In this document: positions 51,520-62,608 of the stretch, in pieces
Numbering within the stretch: the first letter of the stretch is position 1
How the letters are laid out: the number at the start of each line of letters is the position of its first letter
Assembly: GCF_902459465.1 (NCBI RefSeq)
Contig: NC_047064.1
Coordinates: 12,170,160-12,234,159, forward strand
Direction of reading: 5' to 3'
Source of the DNA: Asterias rubens
Lineage: Eukaryota; Echinodermata; Asteroidea; Forcipulatida; Asteriidae
DNA: 64,000 nt
Position numbers and translations under genes: made by a program
Notes under the pieces: generated by a model
Database searches by the model: none
The model's input: only the letters and a program-made list of their open reading frames with translations
Told to the model about the DNA's origin: nothing

Positions 51520-51752
51520 ATCTAAGCGAGATCTGATGAGATACTTTTTGAAATCTGCTCAGATTGACCTGAGATTAATTCTGTAATAAGGAACATGGGT
51601 GTTCTGAAGCTACTCGTTGAATCTAAGCCAGATCTGAGATGGTGATTTTTTTAATCTGCTCCGATTGACCTGAGATTAATTCTGTACTAAGAAACATGGG
51701 TGTTCTGAAGCTAGTCGTTGAATCTAAGCCAGATCTGAGATGATGATTTTTT
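51520..51752. repeat. Outlying block of the 102 bp satellite, ~2.3 monomers
   Basis: Starts AAATCTAAGCGAGATCTGAT and contains GTGTTCTGAAGCTACTCG and AATCTGCTCCGATT as in the main array 31 kb to the left, same orientation. It ends in the T-run at about 51,752. Confidence 0.95.
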
Positions 51753-52170
51753 TCATCACAACCTGTACACCATTGTGTGAAGCGATAGTAGAAGAAAGGC
51801 AGGTTGTGTGTGGTCCCCATTTATTTTCCACAACTATTTTCATTCCACATACCACCACCAGTGGCCAAAGGTCCCTTGCGGTCATCATTAAAGCTCGTGC
51901 ATGCGCAAGAGTGTTTTTTGGGCAAAAACACGCCCATTTTATGTTAATTGCCCACGTTCGTCCTAGGAAAACAAACGCTTCCGGGAATTTCGTTTCCCTT
52001 TTGCTGGCACCATGGAGGAAGATTTTCTTCCTCCATGCTGGCACTCACCCGGCCTCCTCGAGCCTGCGTTTACATGCTTACAGAACATTATCACGGCCAT
52101 CCGTACCAACCCGCAGGCGCTTGTTTGTTTATCAACAAAAGAAAAATATTTGTCTAAAGCCTCATTTATC
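51753..52170. repeat. Dispersed repeat related to 1,890-2,290; contains a small palindrome
   Basis: CCCACGTTCGTCCTAGGAAA and CCGTACCAACCCGCAGGCG, then TTGTTTATCAACAA, match the left-end copy in order. ATGGAGGAAGA / TCTTCCTCCAT forms a hairpin at 52,012-52,040. Open frames through it are not supported. Confidence 0.55.
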
Positions 52171-52964
52171 GTAGTCTTGAAGTCAAGACGGTAATTGTTA
52201 AGCGTGGTGTGTATTTACAGCGCGGTGTAGCTACGGGGACGATACACACCCTCGATCCCAGTATGTGTGTGTGAGTCAGTCGCTACCTACGACTGTTGCA
52301 TGTGTAACATCGCACTGTGACTGTTGCATGAAAGACAGACAAATAGGCAGCGCCTAACGACTTGTCATCAAGTTTACATTTATCGTAGACCAATGACGCA
52401 AGAGGGCGCTATTTTAGGAAATAATGTGTTGGCTATCGGGTAGACTAAAGCCACGATCACAGACTTGGAACCAAGTCTAACTACCACACGGGCGTGCCGC
52501 CGATCTAATCCGTTTTATTTTGCTACACTCAGTCGTGAGTCGAGTTGGCCATCGGTAATACATTTGTGTAGGCAGCGTTTTCTCCACGTTTATGGTCCTC
52601 CCTTTATTTAGTAATTAGTGTGGGGCACCAAGAAAGGAAAAGCATCCCGTGGTTTTGGAGATTGTAACAAAACGTAAGTAATATATTTTACAGTCAAATA
52701 TCGTAGGACTAGGGTCAATTGTTATCGACCCTCACCCTCACATGTTTTCGATCCCCAATATTATATTCCCGTTTATTATTTATAATATTACCGCGAGACT
52801 GTGTAACAAAAAAAGCTCCACCAGTTATGCCAATGACAGACAGAATCTGTGCTGTTTACTCACGGTCTGTATTTTCATCAGGCTTAATCATGCTTGGGAA
52901 TAAAGTTTTCTATCGTAGGTTATGCTCTGAAAACATGGATGTAGAAAATGATGAATTGGAATGA
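52171..52964. other. Mostly non-coding; one weak exon candidate
   Basis: Bases 52,620-52,676 read GTKKGKASRGFGDCNKT in one frame up to a consensus donor (AACGTAAGT), and 52,790-52,964 is an open frame ending in DVENDELE. These could be exons of the gene ending at 53,195, but no family is recognised. Confidence 0.25.
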
Positions 52965-53195
52965 ATTTGTAATTTTGGTAGGCCTATCGTAGGAGTTCCT
53001 GTTTTCAAGGGAGGTGTCCCTAAAATCGTGGCAAATCTTTTACCTCTCTGTGCGCGATGTAAACAGTCCCTAGATTACAAGAATTTTTGTTTTATTTGCC
53101 AAGCAAAGAGTCTCCTCTCCCTTGACCAAAAGTTAGAAACACGTAAGGCTCCACTGGTTATTTGCACTTGTAATGCAAAAAGTTTGGTATTTTAG
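52965..53195 (+). CDS. Possible terminal exon with a four-cysteine motif, unknown
   Basis: The frame is open from 52,965 to a TAG at 53,193. From 52,995 it reads VPVFKGGVPKIVANLLPL, then CARCKQSLDYKNFCFICQAK and APLVICTCNAKSLVF. CxxC-x10-CxxC could bind zinc. No methionine precedes it, so it would be a downstream exon; the acceptor would be one of two TAG sites near 52,981-52,992. An inverted diverged copy at 60.66-60.89 kb keeps the C-terminal part but loses the CARC segment. A repeat-borne gene end is therefore as likely as a host exon. Confidence 0.35.
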   Translation: MCNFGRPIVGVPVFKGGVPKIVANLLPLCARCKQSLDYKNFCFICQAKSLLSLDQKLETRKAPLVICTCNAKSLVF

Positions 53196-53241
53196 CCATT
53201 TCTACAAGGTACAAAAATAAGTCATAATGACAAAAATGTTG

Positions 53242-53413
53242 AGGCCATATATACAAAAAATTGCCCACCGAAAAAGGTTCATCAAACACTATTTCAATTC
53301 ACAATCACGTTGATCAAATCATGTGACAAAAAATATATACAAAAAATTGCCCACCGAAAAAGGTTCATCAAACACTATTTCAATTCACAATCACGTTGAT
53401 CAAATCATGTGAC
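53242..53413. repeat. 86 bp tandem duplication
   Basis: ATATACAAAAAATTGCCCAC to CAAATCATGTGAC occurs twice with a period of 86, essentially identical. A single diverged unit is present in inverted orientation near 60,553-60,640. Confidence 0.9.
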
Positions 53414-55915
53414 TGAACATTCTGCTGAGCATTTTGAAAAAAAAATACAGGGAGGCTTAAAGGAGCCGTGTGCCTTATAATAACATTATTTTCTAAGATT
53501 TTTTGAGATTTTTTTTAAACCCTTGTATTAATATTATTATTTATTATTATTATTAGTATTACAAATATTAAAATTTAAACATCAGCTTGGTGATTCAATT
53601 ATCACTCTTTTTTTTTTTACGCTTTATTAAAAAGATTAAGGGGAATTTCAGATTTCAATGTTCTCCAACTCTTAAATTAAAGGGTGGTGCTGTGGGTGGG
53701 GCTAATTCGTGGGGTACATACAATGCGAGTGCGAAAGTGCGAAACCCTTACGGCATGGGCTGCTAAAGAGCCCCGGGAATTTTCTTGATCCTAGATGCTC
53801 TGTGGTGCATTCTAAGGTGAACCTGGCCACTTTCCTTAAAGTTTTTAACAACATAATTACAATAATTGTTTTCTGAACACAAAACTTGGAATGAAACCAA
53901 TGTTTTTTTAGAATCGTTGAAAACCTGAATATGGTTGTTTGTTGAAATGTGTCATCATCATCAAGAGTACTTCTTACCAGCTTGGTTGGGTAATAACAGA
54001 CATACTACTCCATATAATTATATTGTTTATTTTTAAATAAAATGTGAACAGATCAATAATATACAAAATTGTAGGGCCTACTCATCTTGTTCATTACGAT
54101 TCCCCCAAAACAAAACTATTAATTGTGCTCTCCCACTACCCTGGGTTTTGGTCATAGAAAACTAGTGAAATAAAAACATCAAATTGAAAAGAATCTGAAG
54201 ACGTCTGAAGAATAAGCTAAATTAAAAAAAATTCCCATCATGATAATATCTCAAAACATCTAGCTGTTAAACAAAACGTAAATTTATTTGAAAATTACCA
54301 AATGGGCATTTCCATGGTTAGTTTCGTTACACATTTAGCTGCTTAACTCTGTTTTCTCCAATATTAACATGAAAGCCTACCAAGTCTCCATTTTTGTACC
54401 ATGGCTACATCTTGCCTAGACCTAATATACAAACAAATTACAAACTTCTAGACACATTTATTCGGTTGTTATGATCAGTTTAGTTTTGGTTAGTCACGTT
54501 ACAAAAAAGGGACATTGAAAAAAATAGCATGTCTTTGAACAAAAAGTTTCCTCAAACAGTGTACAGCTGAAACAAACTTTACTATTTCTATACTACAAGG
54601 GTACTAGCAAGTGTTTTTGTAGGTACAAAAATAAAATAACTCTTATCAGTTCCAGGCATTGCCCCCAAATCATGGTTAGTTACGTTACAGTTAATTACGT
54701 TACACTTTGTCCGTGACTAATTATTTGTGATACACCCTTTGTACTTCACTCACAGCTCTAATCTGGTCTATATTAGTAACTAGTATGCAATACTACACTT
54801 TATACAAATCAATTAAGCAAAAAACAATGGAATAAAGTAATATTTGGTAATATAATTGCAAAAAAAGGTATAAAAAGCCATTGTGACATGTGTACTAAAA
54901 TATTTTCACCAATGACAAAATTTACTGATGTCCAACCCTTTATTACGATACCATTTGCTTGTAGCAATGTGTGATGATGGTTCGATCTGCAATTAATCCA
55001 ATGAACCCAATACAATATAAACATTTGATTTCAGCAATTACAATAACGAATTAATCCCAATGTTATGTATTTACAACAATTGATTAAATCCCTATTTACC
55101 CACAAAATGTGTGCCAAGTGTGCGTGATTCCCCTTTGCCTCAACTCAAGTGACTTAACTTAATCTCAAAACTTTATCCCAACTTTGACCTTTAACCCTTA
55201 TCCACACACACTACCGTGTTCTGTATGCCACAATACCCCAACGTACACAATACATGTTGTACATGCAACCCACGTGAATCTAACTGACGACATGCTTAGA
55301 AAATCAACCACTTTTACAATCAAAATTTTACACTAATTACCCGCTTATTATCAACAATCCCTGATGCAGAGTATACTTAAACTTATAATCTTAAACTTGA
55401 TTGAACTAATTTTGTACTCACAACATTGGGCGCATCCAAAATCAACAAAATATTGGCGAAAGTATGACTGACTAGTGACGAATGTTATGATCGATCCTGG
55501 CGAAAGATGCAAAACAGCGCCGTCATTTGACCAAGAAAAATCTACGCTTCTGACGTCACACATGAATAAACTACGTTGCCTAGCCCGCAACAGCCATTAC
55601 CTCGCCATATCGTTAACCCGGGTCACATATATTACAAAATGTTTATGTCTGTAACATATAAACTTGTTCCTTTACATTCATAAGCCATGCAGAATTTTTA
55701 AGTCACAATAAACCAAGTGAATTTCTCTCTTACATATACCAAAGAAAACAAAACAATTGAAAGGATGGGGTACAAGCTTCACAGATTGATGGTCTGAATC
55801 TATCACAAACACAAGTTTTGACTATTGCAGCCAATGTGCAGGTCCAATCAATGAATAAATATGATTAGATTGATTTGATACCCTGTAATCTTCCACATTC
55901 AGTAGTAAACTGAAG
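53414..55915. other. AT-rich non-coding interval; no gene recognised
   Basis: Contains an (ATT)n tract near 53,531-53,560. GTTACGTTACA motifs recur at 54,497, 54,670 and 54,690. A TGACGTCA site lies at 55,551 and GTTGCCTAGC at 55,576. No open frame of note. Confidence 0.5.
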
Positions 55916-56338
55916 TTGCATAACTTTTTTACACATAATTTCATGATAAAACATTGTTGGCACAAAAATTATTTTTTTGTATCTTTCTTGCAAAGACATG
56001 ACATTGAAACAATTTTTTCTGAATATTTGATGTATAGGCCTATGCTACCATATAAGCAAAATGTTTACTTAAAAAACACAATTCTAAATTTTGAGGTCAT
56101 GTCCACTTCTTCACGGAATTGCCCAAATGCAATGAAAAGAGTCTGTATGAAACACATGGAAAGTAAAAAAGTAAAACGGACAAAACGTTTTTTGTTATTG
56201 AGATATTTAACTTCTACAATGGATTATAAAAGAAATGCAAGGGTTTTTCTTAACATTTTTTCCAATCGCCCACCGGGCGAGTCAACCAAAAATTTGGATC
56301 GTCCGTATTTTTTTTTCACTTGCCCGGAAATTGTGTAA
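55916..56338 (+). other. 140-codon open frame, not recognised
   Basis: Lysine/phenylalanine-rich with no recognised motif; the last part (RPPGESTKNLDRPYFFFTC) runs over a poly-T stretch. Composition is that of AT-rich non-coding DNA. Listed only as an open frame without assigned function. Confidence 0.2.
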
Positions 56339-56347
56339 CAAAAAAAA

Positions 56348-56597
56348 CAGAAAAAAAACCCATGGAAGTGAAGTTCGAAAATGCTGTTTTTGAACGATTT
56401 TGTCTCTTAATTTCTGCCCTAAGTTTATTCCATTAACCACCATTTCAATGCGTTCGTGATTTGAGGATCGGGTGTTTTAAACATGTTTTGACCTCCGTTT
56501 GCAACAAAATCTTTGTGAATTGACGATCGGTCGACAACGCACGTTGAGAAATAATTCAATGAACTTTGCCCCGCAATGCCCTCTGCCGGCAATAATT
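56348..56597 (+). repeat. Block X, copy 1
   Basis: CATTAACCACCATTTCAATG, TTTGAGGATCGGGTGTTTTA and CGCACGTTGAGAAATAATTC match 59,691-59,892 in the same orientation; copy 2 lacks about 45 bp. Confidence 0.85.
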
Positions 56598-56750
56598 AGG
56601 TGTTCGGCCAACAGCCGAACAACTATTGTTATTGTTCTGTTTTTTTTTAGGTGTTCGGCCAACAGCCGAACAACTATTGTTATTGTTCTGTTTTTTTAGG
56701 TGTTCGGCCAACAGCCGAACAACTATTGTTATTGTTCTGTTTTTTTTTTT
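56598..56750 (+). repeat. Three tandem 49-53 bp units with a GTTCGGC hairpin
   Basis: AGGTGTTCGGCCAACAGCCG then AACAACTATTGTTATTGTTC and a T-run, at 56,598, 56,649 and 56,698. GTTCGGC-CAACA-GCCGAAC can fold as a hairpin and each unit ends in 7-12 T. Confidence 0.9.
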
Positions 56751-56751
56751 T

Positions 56752-57247
56752 TCCTCGCGTTCTTCTTTCCCTGCGAACCTTCTCCAGCAATTTTAAACAA
56801 AAGTAAAGCTTGTACAAACTTAAAACTTACTATGTACATCGGCAATAGTGAGTAGACGAAACCGCCACTTTTTGGGAATGATGACGTCATTGATGACGTC
56901 ATGGCAAGGTTTTTAAAGTTGAAAAACGACATTTGCTTTTCGCTGTATCTCAACGAATATTAATGCTATGATGTTCATACTTGGGCATCACATAGATAAA
57001 GACTTGGACAACATTTGAAAAGTTAACGCCAAAATCGTATGACCTCATCTTCCGGTCGTACCGGAAGGTCAAACTCTGCCTTTGTGTTTTTTGTGTTTTT
57101 TTGTAAAAAAAGACAGTTTGTTGTCATAACTCAAGGTTGATATGGAATTTAACATTGAAACTCATCAGACAATTGAACCTTAATAATAAGACCACACAAA
57201 CTTAATGATGTCATGATGACGTCATCAGGTTTTGAGTTACAACAAAT
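56752..57247 (+). repeat. Block Y, copy 1
   Basis: CCTCGCGTTCTTCTTTCCCT, AAACTTACTATGTACATCGG, TATCTCAACGAATATTAATG and GATGACGTCATCAGG match 58,493-58,968. It contains a TGACGTCATTGATGACGTCA double CRE-like palindrome (56,882-56,901) and a CTTCCGG/CCGGAAG hairpin near 57,050. Confidence 0.85.
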
Positions 57248-58492
57248 CAAAGTTAAATATTTTAAAGAAATCATAACTCCTGAACCACATGGTGGATTTT
57301 GACAATCTACATATCATCGGACAGGTCGATCAAACTTCAAAAAACGCTACACACAAAATGACCCCATTTGACCTTGACTTCCGGTTCAAACCAAAGGTTG
57401 AACAATTTTACAATTTTTGATCTCTAAAACTACGTATCATTTCAACATAAATTTTGCATCCCGTTATAGATGAGTGATCCTGCTCAAACTTTCCCACAGA
57501 GATGATACCAATTTGACCTGAAACTCTGGTCGAAATCGGACGATAAAGCCCACGGATGTGTTGACCCGCGTGATAACTGCGTACACTGCAAAAGCGCTTT
57601 GGCTGGCCGTTCCGCTCCATTGATCACACCTTGTTCAGTCCACGAGGCCTGTGTGTTCTGCTCGGAATAGTGCATCGTTTGACTGTACGCGTGATTTCGA
57701 TTCATGTTTTGACAAGTCTCAGGTCATTGTACTTACAACGTAGCGCTAGTTTAATGGTGTACCAACATTTTACAATTGAAGTCCGCTCATATCATATTCG
57801 GCGTCAAATTGTTCCCCTGTTCGCCCTTCTCATGGCTTAATTATCAAAACGGAATTAAAGACGAAGCTTCGCTGAGATGGCCACCTACTGCAGCGATTCG
57901 TATGACTTTTAATTATGTGAGAAAATGCAACCAGAAAAAGACGAACATTGGTTATGTTTTGATCAAACACCGGGAAGCGGATTCGTGACATCGACTCGTG
58001 AAGGGTGTTTCTATCCGGCACTCACGGCAGTGTTTAGCGCGCTACACGGTAAAGCTTTGTGTACAAATCATTGCTTTTCAAAATAAGTGTTTATTTAATG
58101 CCTAACAAAATCTAACGTGCATCCCAGTTATCTTAGTTGTATCTGTACCCGTGTCGTACACTTGCGAAACCTCTGTAATACTTAATAAATAAGTCTTTTA
58201 CAGTTATTTACTTCACAAGTCTAAAATTAGTAAACTGTTGTTTCGTATAAAGTTTCCCCAAATCCAGTTAACCTTTTAAGAAGTTTACTCTTGAGTTAAA
58301 CATCACAAGGATCACAAAACCTTCAAACTTTGCACATAGTTAGCTCTTTACTAATAAAATACATCGCTTTAACAAGTATTAAACTTAGCATTTGTTTTCT
58401 GTGCAAAGAAAGGTATAAATGTAATAGATTTACACTTTTACTTTCTGTGAAAATTAAAAAGCTATCAACAATCTGTTCATAGATTTAATTTT
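57248..58492. other. Interval between Y copies; no gene recognised
   Basis: Minus-strand frames of about 70 codons near 57.4-57.7 kb show no family features. The rest is AT-rich. Confidence 0.45.
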
Positions 58493-58968
58493 CCTCGTGT
58501 TCTTCTTTACCTCTGAACCTTCCCAAGCAATTTTAAACAAAAGTTAAGCTTGTATACACTTAAAACTTACTATGTACATAGGCACCAGTGAGTTGATGAA
58601 ACCGCCACTTTTTTAGAATGATTGTGGTTTTTAATGTTAAAAAAGGACCATTTGCTTGTTGCTGTATCTCAACGAATATAAAAGCTATGATGTTCATACT
58701 TGGGCATCGGATAGATAAAGACTTGGACAACATTTGAAAAGTTAACGCTAAAATCGTACCACCTTAACTTCCGGGTCGTTACCCTGGGTCAAAGTTCGCC
58801 TTCGTGTTTTTTTCATAAAAAAACAACTTTTGAGCTTATCTACGGCATAACTCAAGATTGAGATCGATTTGAACCTTGAAACTCAATAGATAGTTGAACC
58901 TTAGTATTTTTAAGACAACACAGGCCTAATTACGTCATAATGACGTCATCAGGTATTGAATAACAATA
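58493..58968 (+). repeat. Block Y, copy 2
   Basis: Same orientation as copy 1, about 80-85% alike by eye, lacking the double TGACGTCA near its start but keeping AATGACGTCATCAGG at its end. Confidence 0.85.
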
Positions 58969-59010
58969 AAATGTGTAAAAATCATATGGCGCGAAAGTTT
59001 GTGGGGGAAT

Positions 59011-59055
59011 TCCCAACAGCGCTCTCTTTTTGCCCACCAAAGAGGGCGCTGTTGA
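59011..59055. repeat. Hairpin, CAACAGCGCTCT arms
   Basis: CAACAGCGCTCTCTTTTTG pairs with the downstream AAAGAGGGCGCTGTTG. GAGGGCGCT also occurs at 43,949 and 52,401, so it is a shared repeat end. Confidence 0.6.
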
Positions 59056-59329
59056 TTATCAAATCTGTGTACAGCATCCAGTGCAGGGGTGAGCTAGATT
59101 TTTAAAGGGCTTTCATAAGTTGCAAACAAAAAAACTGATGTCAATCTCACACAAACATATTGCATTTGTGAAGAAACAAGGCGTTCAAAAGTGTGATACA
59201 AGCTTAACTATAAAATAACGACGCATTGTATAAAAAACATCTTTATGGTTCAATGTTTTTGAACTACGTCATCACGTAACGTCCAACCGAACACCGTGTT
59301 TTTGTAATTAACAAAAAACACTATGTCTA

Positions 59330-59950
59330 GTTGTCCATGTTATTAGAATGCCTCCAAGGCTGTGTATTGTTCGCAATATGCAGGCGTAATGCACAATGTG
59401 CAGCAATTCTTTACTCCGTTCGTGAACGTGTGACTGCATTGAATTCTAGCCAAGATCTTATAAATTGGAATCATCAACGGCCAATCACAGCGTGCGGTAC
59501 GTTGGTTAGCTTTGGACTTTGGACGCCGTGTGTACGGTCCATGCATGATGTGTGTTGCCTGATGCACCAGCACCATGTGGTTCTTTATGTGCATCGTTTT
59601 TTGTGATGATCGTACGAGTATTCTCTGAAACGAACGATGTCTTTCTTATTTCTTTAAAACTTAATTCTGTAGTATTTTATTACAAAAATAACAGAAAAAA
59701 ACCCAATGGAAGTGAAGTTCGAAAATGCCGTTTATTCCATTAACCACCATTTCAATGCGTTCGTGATTTGAGGATCGGGTGTTTTAAACATGTTTGCAAC
59801 AAAATCTTCGTGAATTGATGATCGGTAGACAACGCACGTTGAGAAATAATTCAATGAACTTTGTCCCGCAACGCCCTCTGCTGGCAATAATTGTCCATGT
59901 TATTAGAATTCCTTCAAGGCTGTGTATTTCTTTTTAAAAACTTAATTATG
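59330..59950 (+). repeat. Partial duplication with block X copy 2 in the middle
   Basis: GTCCATGTTATTAGAAT, then TCAAGGCTGTGTATT, and AAAACTTAATT(C/A)TGTAGTATTTT occur both before (59,331-59,370 and 59,655-59,675) and after (59,892-59,955) the X copy at 59,691-59,892. The right-hand version lacks the intervening 280 bp. Confidence 0.6.
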
Positions 59951-60549
59951 TAGTATTTTTAATGCATTGAGTCAAAACATGTAAACGTGGCGGCAACATT
60001 TTAAAGCTTGGCGACGATTATAAAGGGCGGCGCTCGCCGCCGAAAGCGTGGCGGGGTGCCACGTCTTTTCGATAGGTTGGAGAACACTGGATTTAAAAGG
60101 CAATAATTATTCACACTTTTTATTTATTTTTTGTTCATTTTTTTTCTTCTTTTCAAATTACCATGGTAATTTTTAAAATGTCATAACAAATATTGTGAAT
60201 AAAATGAAGACAACTGCTGGCTTAAGAGTCATACACAGAGTCTCACAGAGTCACTGCAGATATTTCTTCCACGTATGGCTCCACCGGGAAACCATTCTTT
60301 CTCGTTTGCCTTGTAAACAGGAAAAACTTGAAACAAATGGGACCAGTTGAAGTCATTGAAGATCGGTGTGTGGTGTGAAAATGTCAATGTCCATCAAGTT
60401 TTAATTTATGTTTCATACTTAGTATAAACAAATGAAGATAATTAGGGCATCGGTTGATGTACTGCATCACTATTTTTTTCCCAATTAAAAAAAAAGGCAT
60501 AGGCCCCCTAATACCGTGAACACTGGTAAGAGGAGGATATAGGGTGTTC

Positions 60550-60890
60550 AGTCACATGATTTTTGATCACCGTGAATTGTGAATTGAAATAGTGTTTAAT
60601 GAAACTTTTTCGGTGGGAAATTTTTTTTATATGGCCTCACTATTATGACATATTTTGCTACCTTATAGAAATGCCTAAAATACCAAACTTTTTGCATTAC
60701 AAGTGCAAATAACCAGTGGAGCCTTATGTGTTTCTAAGTTTTGGTTAAGGGAGAGGAGACTCTTTGCTTGGCAAATAAAACCAAAACCATCGCGCACAGA
60801 GAGGTAAAAGATTTGCCACGATTTTAGGGACACCTTGAAAACAGGACCTCCTACGATACATGTAGTAGGTACTCTAGTCCTAGAACTATT
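60550..60890 (-). repeat. Inverted copy of the 52,990-53,330 segment
   Basis: The complement contains GTCCCTAAAATCGTGGCAAA, CCAAGCAAAGAGTCTCCTCT, TGCAAAAAGTTTGGTATTTT and, further on, the CACTATTTCAATTCACAATT unit. It differs by a 37 bp loss around the CARC codons. Confidence 0.8.
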
Positions 60891-61100
60891 TCGGTTTCGT
60901 CCGCTATCAGCTCCCGTAACCAATAATAGTCATAGGGTTACATCTCTCACGACAATAACGATGATGGTTCAATCATAGCCCCACTTGTGTGGCCAAGGCT
61001 AGCTGAATCCCTAGCCACATGTCCACACCATTTCATCATGCAGCTAAGAAATAACCAAAAATAAAAATATTCTGGTGCCTCCCCTACGAGCCACTCTGCA

Positions 61101-61295
61101 GTATAAACCGGCTGAATGTGTTCACCTAACTCTTGGCTTGCTTTGTGTGTGTTGAAAAGTTTGCTACCTTTCTCCGACTCTTATTTCCTCGATTCGTACT
61201 CGGCGCAGCCATCTTGGAATTTGCCAATCAGCATGACGTCATCGGTCGGCCGAGCTGTGGGGGCGGAGTGTGTGGGGCGGAGTGTGTGGAGCGCG
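61101..61295 (+). promoter_or_regulatory. Promoter-like cluster: TATA-like, CCAAT, CRE and GC boxes
   Basis: AGTATAAACC at 61,102, GCCAATCAGC at 61,222, ATGACGTCAT at 61,232 and GGGGCGGAG twice at about 61,261-61,282, in a locally GC-rich stretch. No supported gene follows, so function is only suggested. Confidence 0.3.
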
Positions 61296-62608
61296 AATAC
61301 AAATCAACGGCTATTTTATGTGAAGGGCAATTCCACACCAAAGTGGACATGACATCAATAAACTTAAATTCATGGTACAAAAACAAATAAGGTGTCAAAT
61401 TAAAGCTATAGGTCTATATTTTCAAGATCTTTACTCTGACAGAATAGTGATTTTGATACATTTTGGTATCCATAAATATAAATAAATCAATAATCCAGTT
61501 ATGAAAAAAGAATCTGATAAATACTTACCTGAAACTGGGCACCAAATCCATCAAAATCAATCGGTGTACTACGGCAACAAACTAAATACTATTCAAATTT
61601 TTTTGGGAGCTTGCTTGGGTCAGTTGGTTCCTTGTACACACCATAAATTAATTTGTGTTTTAGCACAGTTTAATGGTTCTACTATTAAATACACTGAAAA
61701 TACTACATCAAATTCCGTCCTGTCACACACACACAATACTTTTGGCTTTGGCCCTTTTGTGCATATTGGTATAATTGAGTAAACTTGTTGCATAAATAAT
61801 TATTGTTGCATAAATAATAAAAGGTCTAATGTGGAATAGATGTCACTAACGCTGCAAATTTTCAGCAAAATGTAATGTTAAAATCACTTTTTGTGCATGG
61901 TATAATTGAGTAAACTTGTTGTCCTTCCGTTACCGTCCTTACCAAATGTTAATCTACTTAAGGCATTGTATTTATAATACATTACCAAACAGTTTCAGAT
62001 GAAGACTGGTATAGTATAACCAAACCCCTAAGTATTGCATTTCTATCCTTTAACAAAATTATCTTTCAGAATTCACAGAAATTATGGGCAATTCCACCAA
62101 AAAGTTCTTGGCCCAAAAAATTTAAGTCAAATTTGTGGAATTAAATTTAAAGTAGCATGTGAGTGATACCTAGTGATTTCAAATCTATGTTTGTTTCATT
62201 TTTTTGTCTTGGTTTTCCATGTTTTTCATTGTTTTTAAAAAAAGTTTTTTTTCTTCCAAATTCATGATTTTTGGGAAATGTTTGGCACAATTGTCTATTA
62301 TGCCCTCCTGGTTACATTTGAGTTGATATTTTAATTATTCTCAGCTTAAAACATATAACTGTGGGTAAGTATTCACAATTTTATAGAAACTTCATTGTAA
62401 ATTTATTCACAGGGTGCTGCCACTCGTTTTAATTAGCCCTTAATTACCAATTATAAAATGTAATGTCCATGACATTGCATGGTGTTTAGTTTTATATTCT
62501 AAAGCCAGTAAGAGCTATTTTCATGAGACTTCGTATGCAAAGCTAGTTTTTAGGGGCTAATCCTATTATGCAAGAAAATTATTAAAAAATTAATTTTAAT
62601 TGTGCTAA
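61296..62608. other. AT-rich non-coding interval; no gene recognised
   Basis: A tandem TTGCATAAATAATTA lies at about 61,785-61,815 and a direct repeat GGTATAATTGAGTAAACTTG at 61,768 and 61,899. A 93-codon frame at 61,501 shows no family features. One TGTAATGTCCATGACAT motif at 62,459 resembles the TIR of the next element. Confidence 0.5.

Noticed and set aside
51740-52194. Several overlapping frames of 60-144 codons
   Set aside because: They overlap each other in different frames across a dispersed repeat that also occurs at the left end of the window.
55351-55590. 79-codon minus frame
   Set aside because: No domain, no splice context and AT-rich; not supported.
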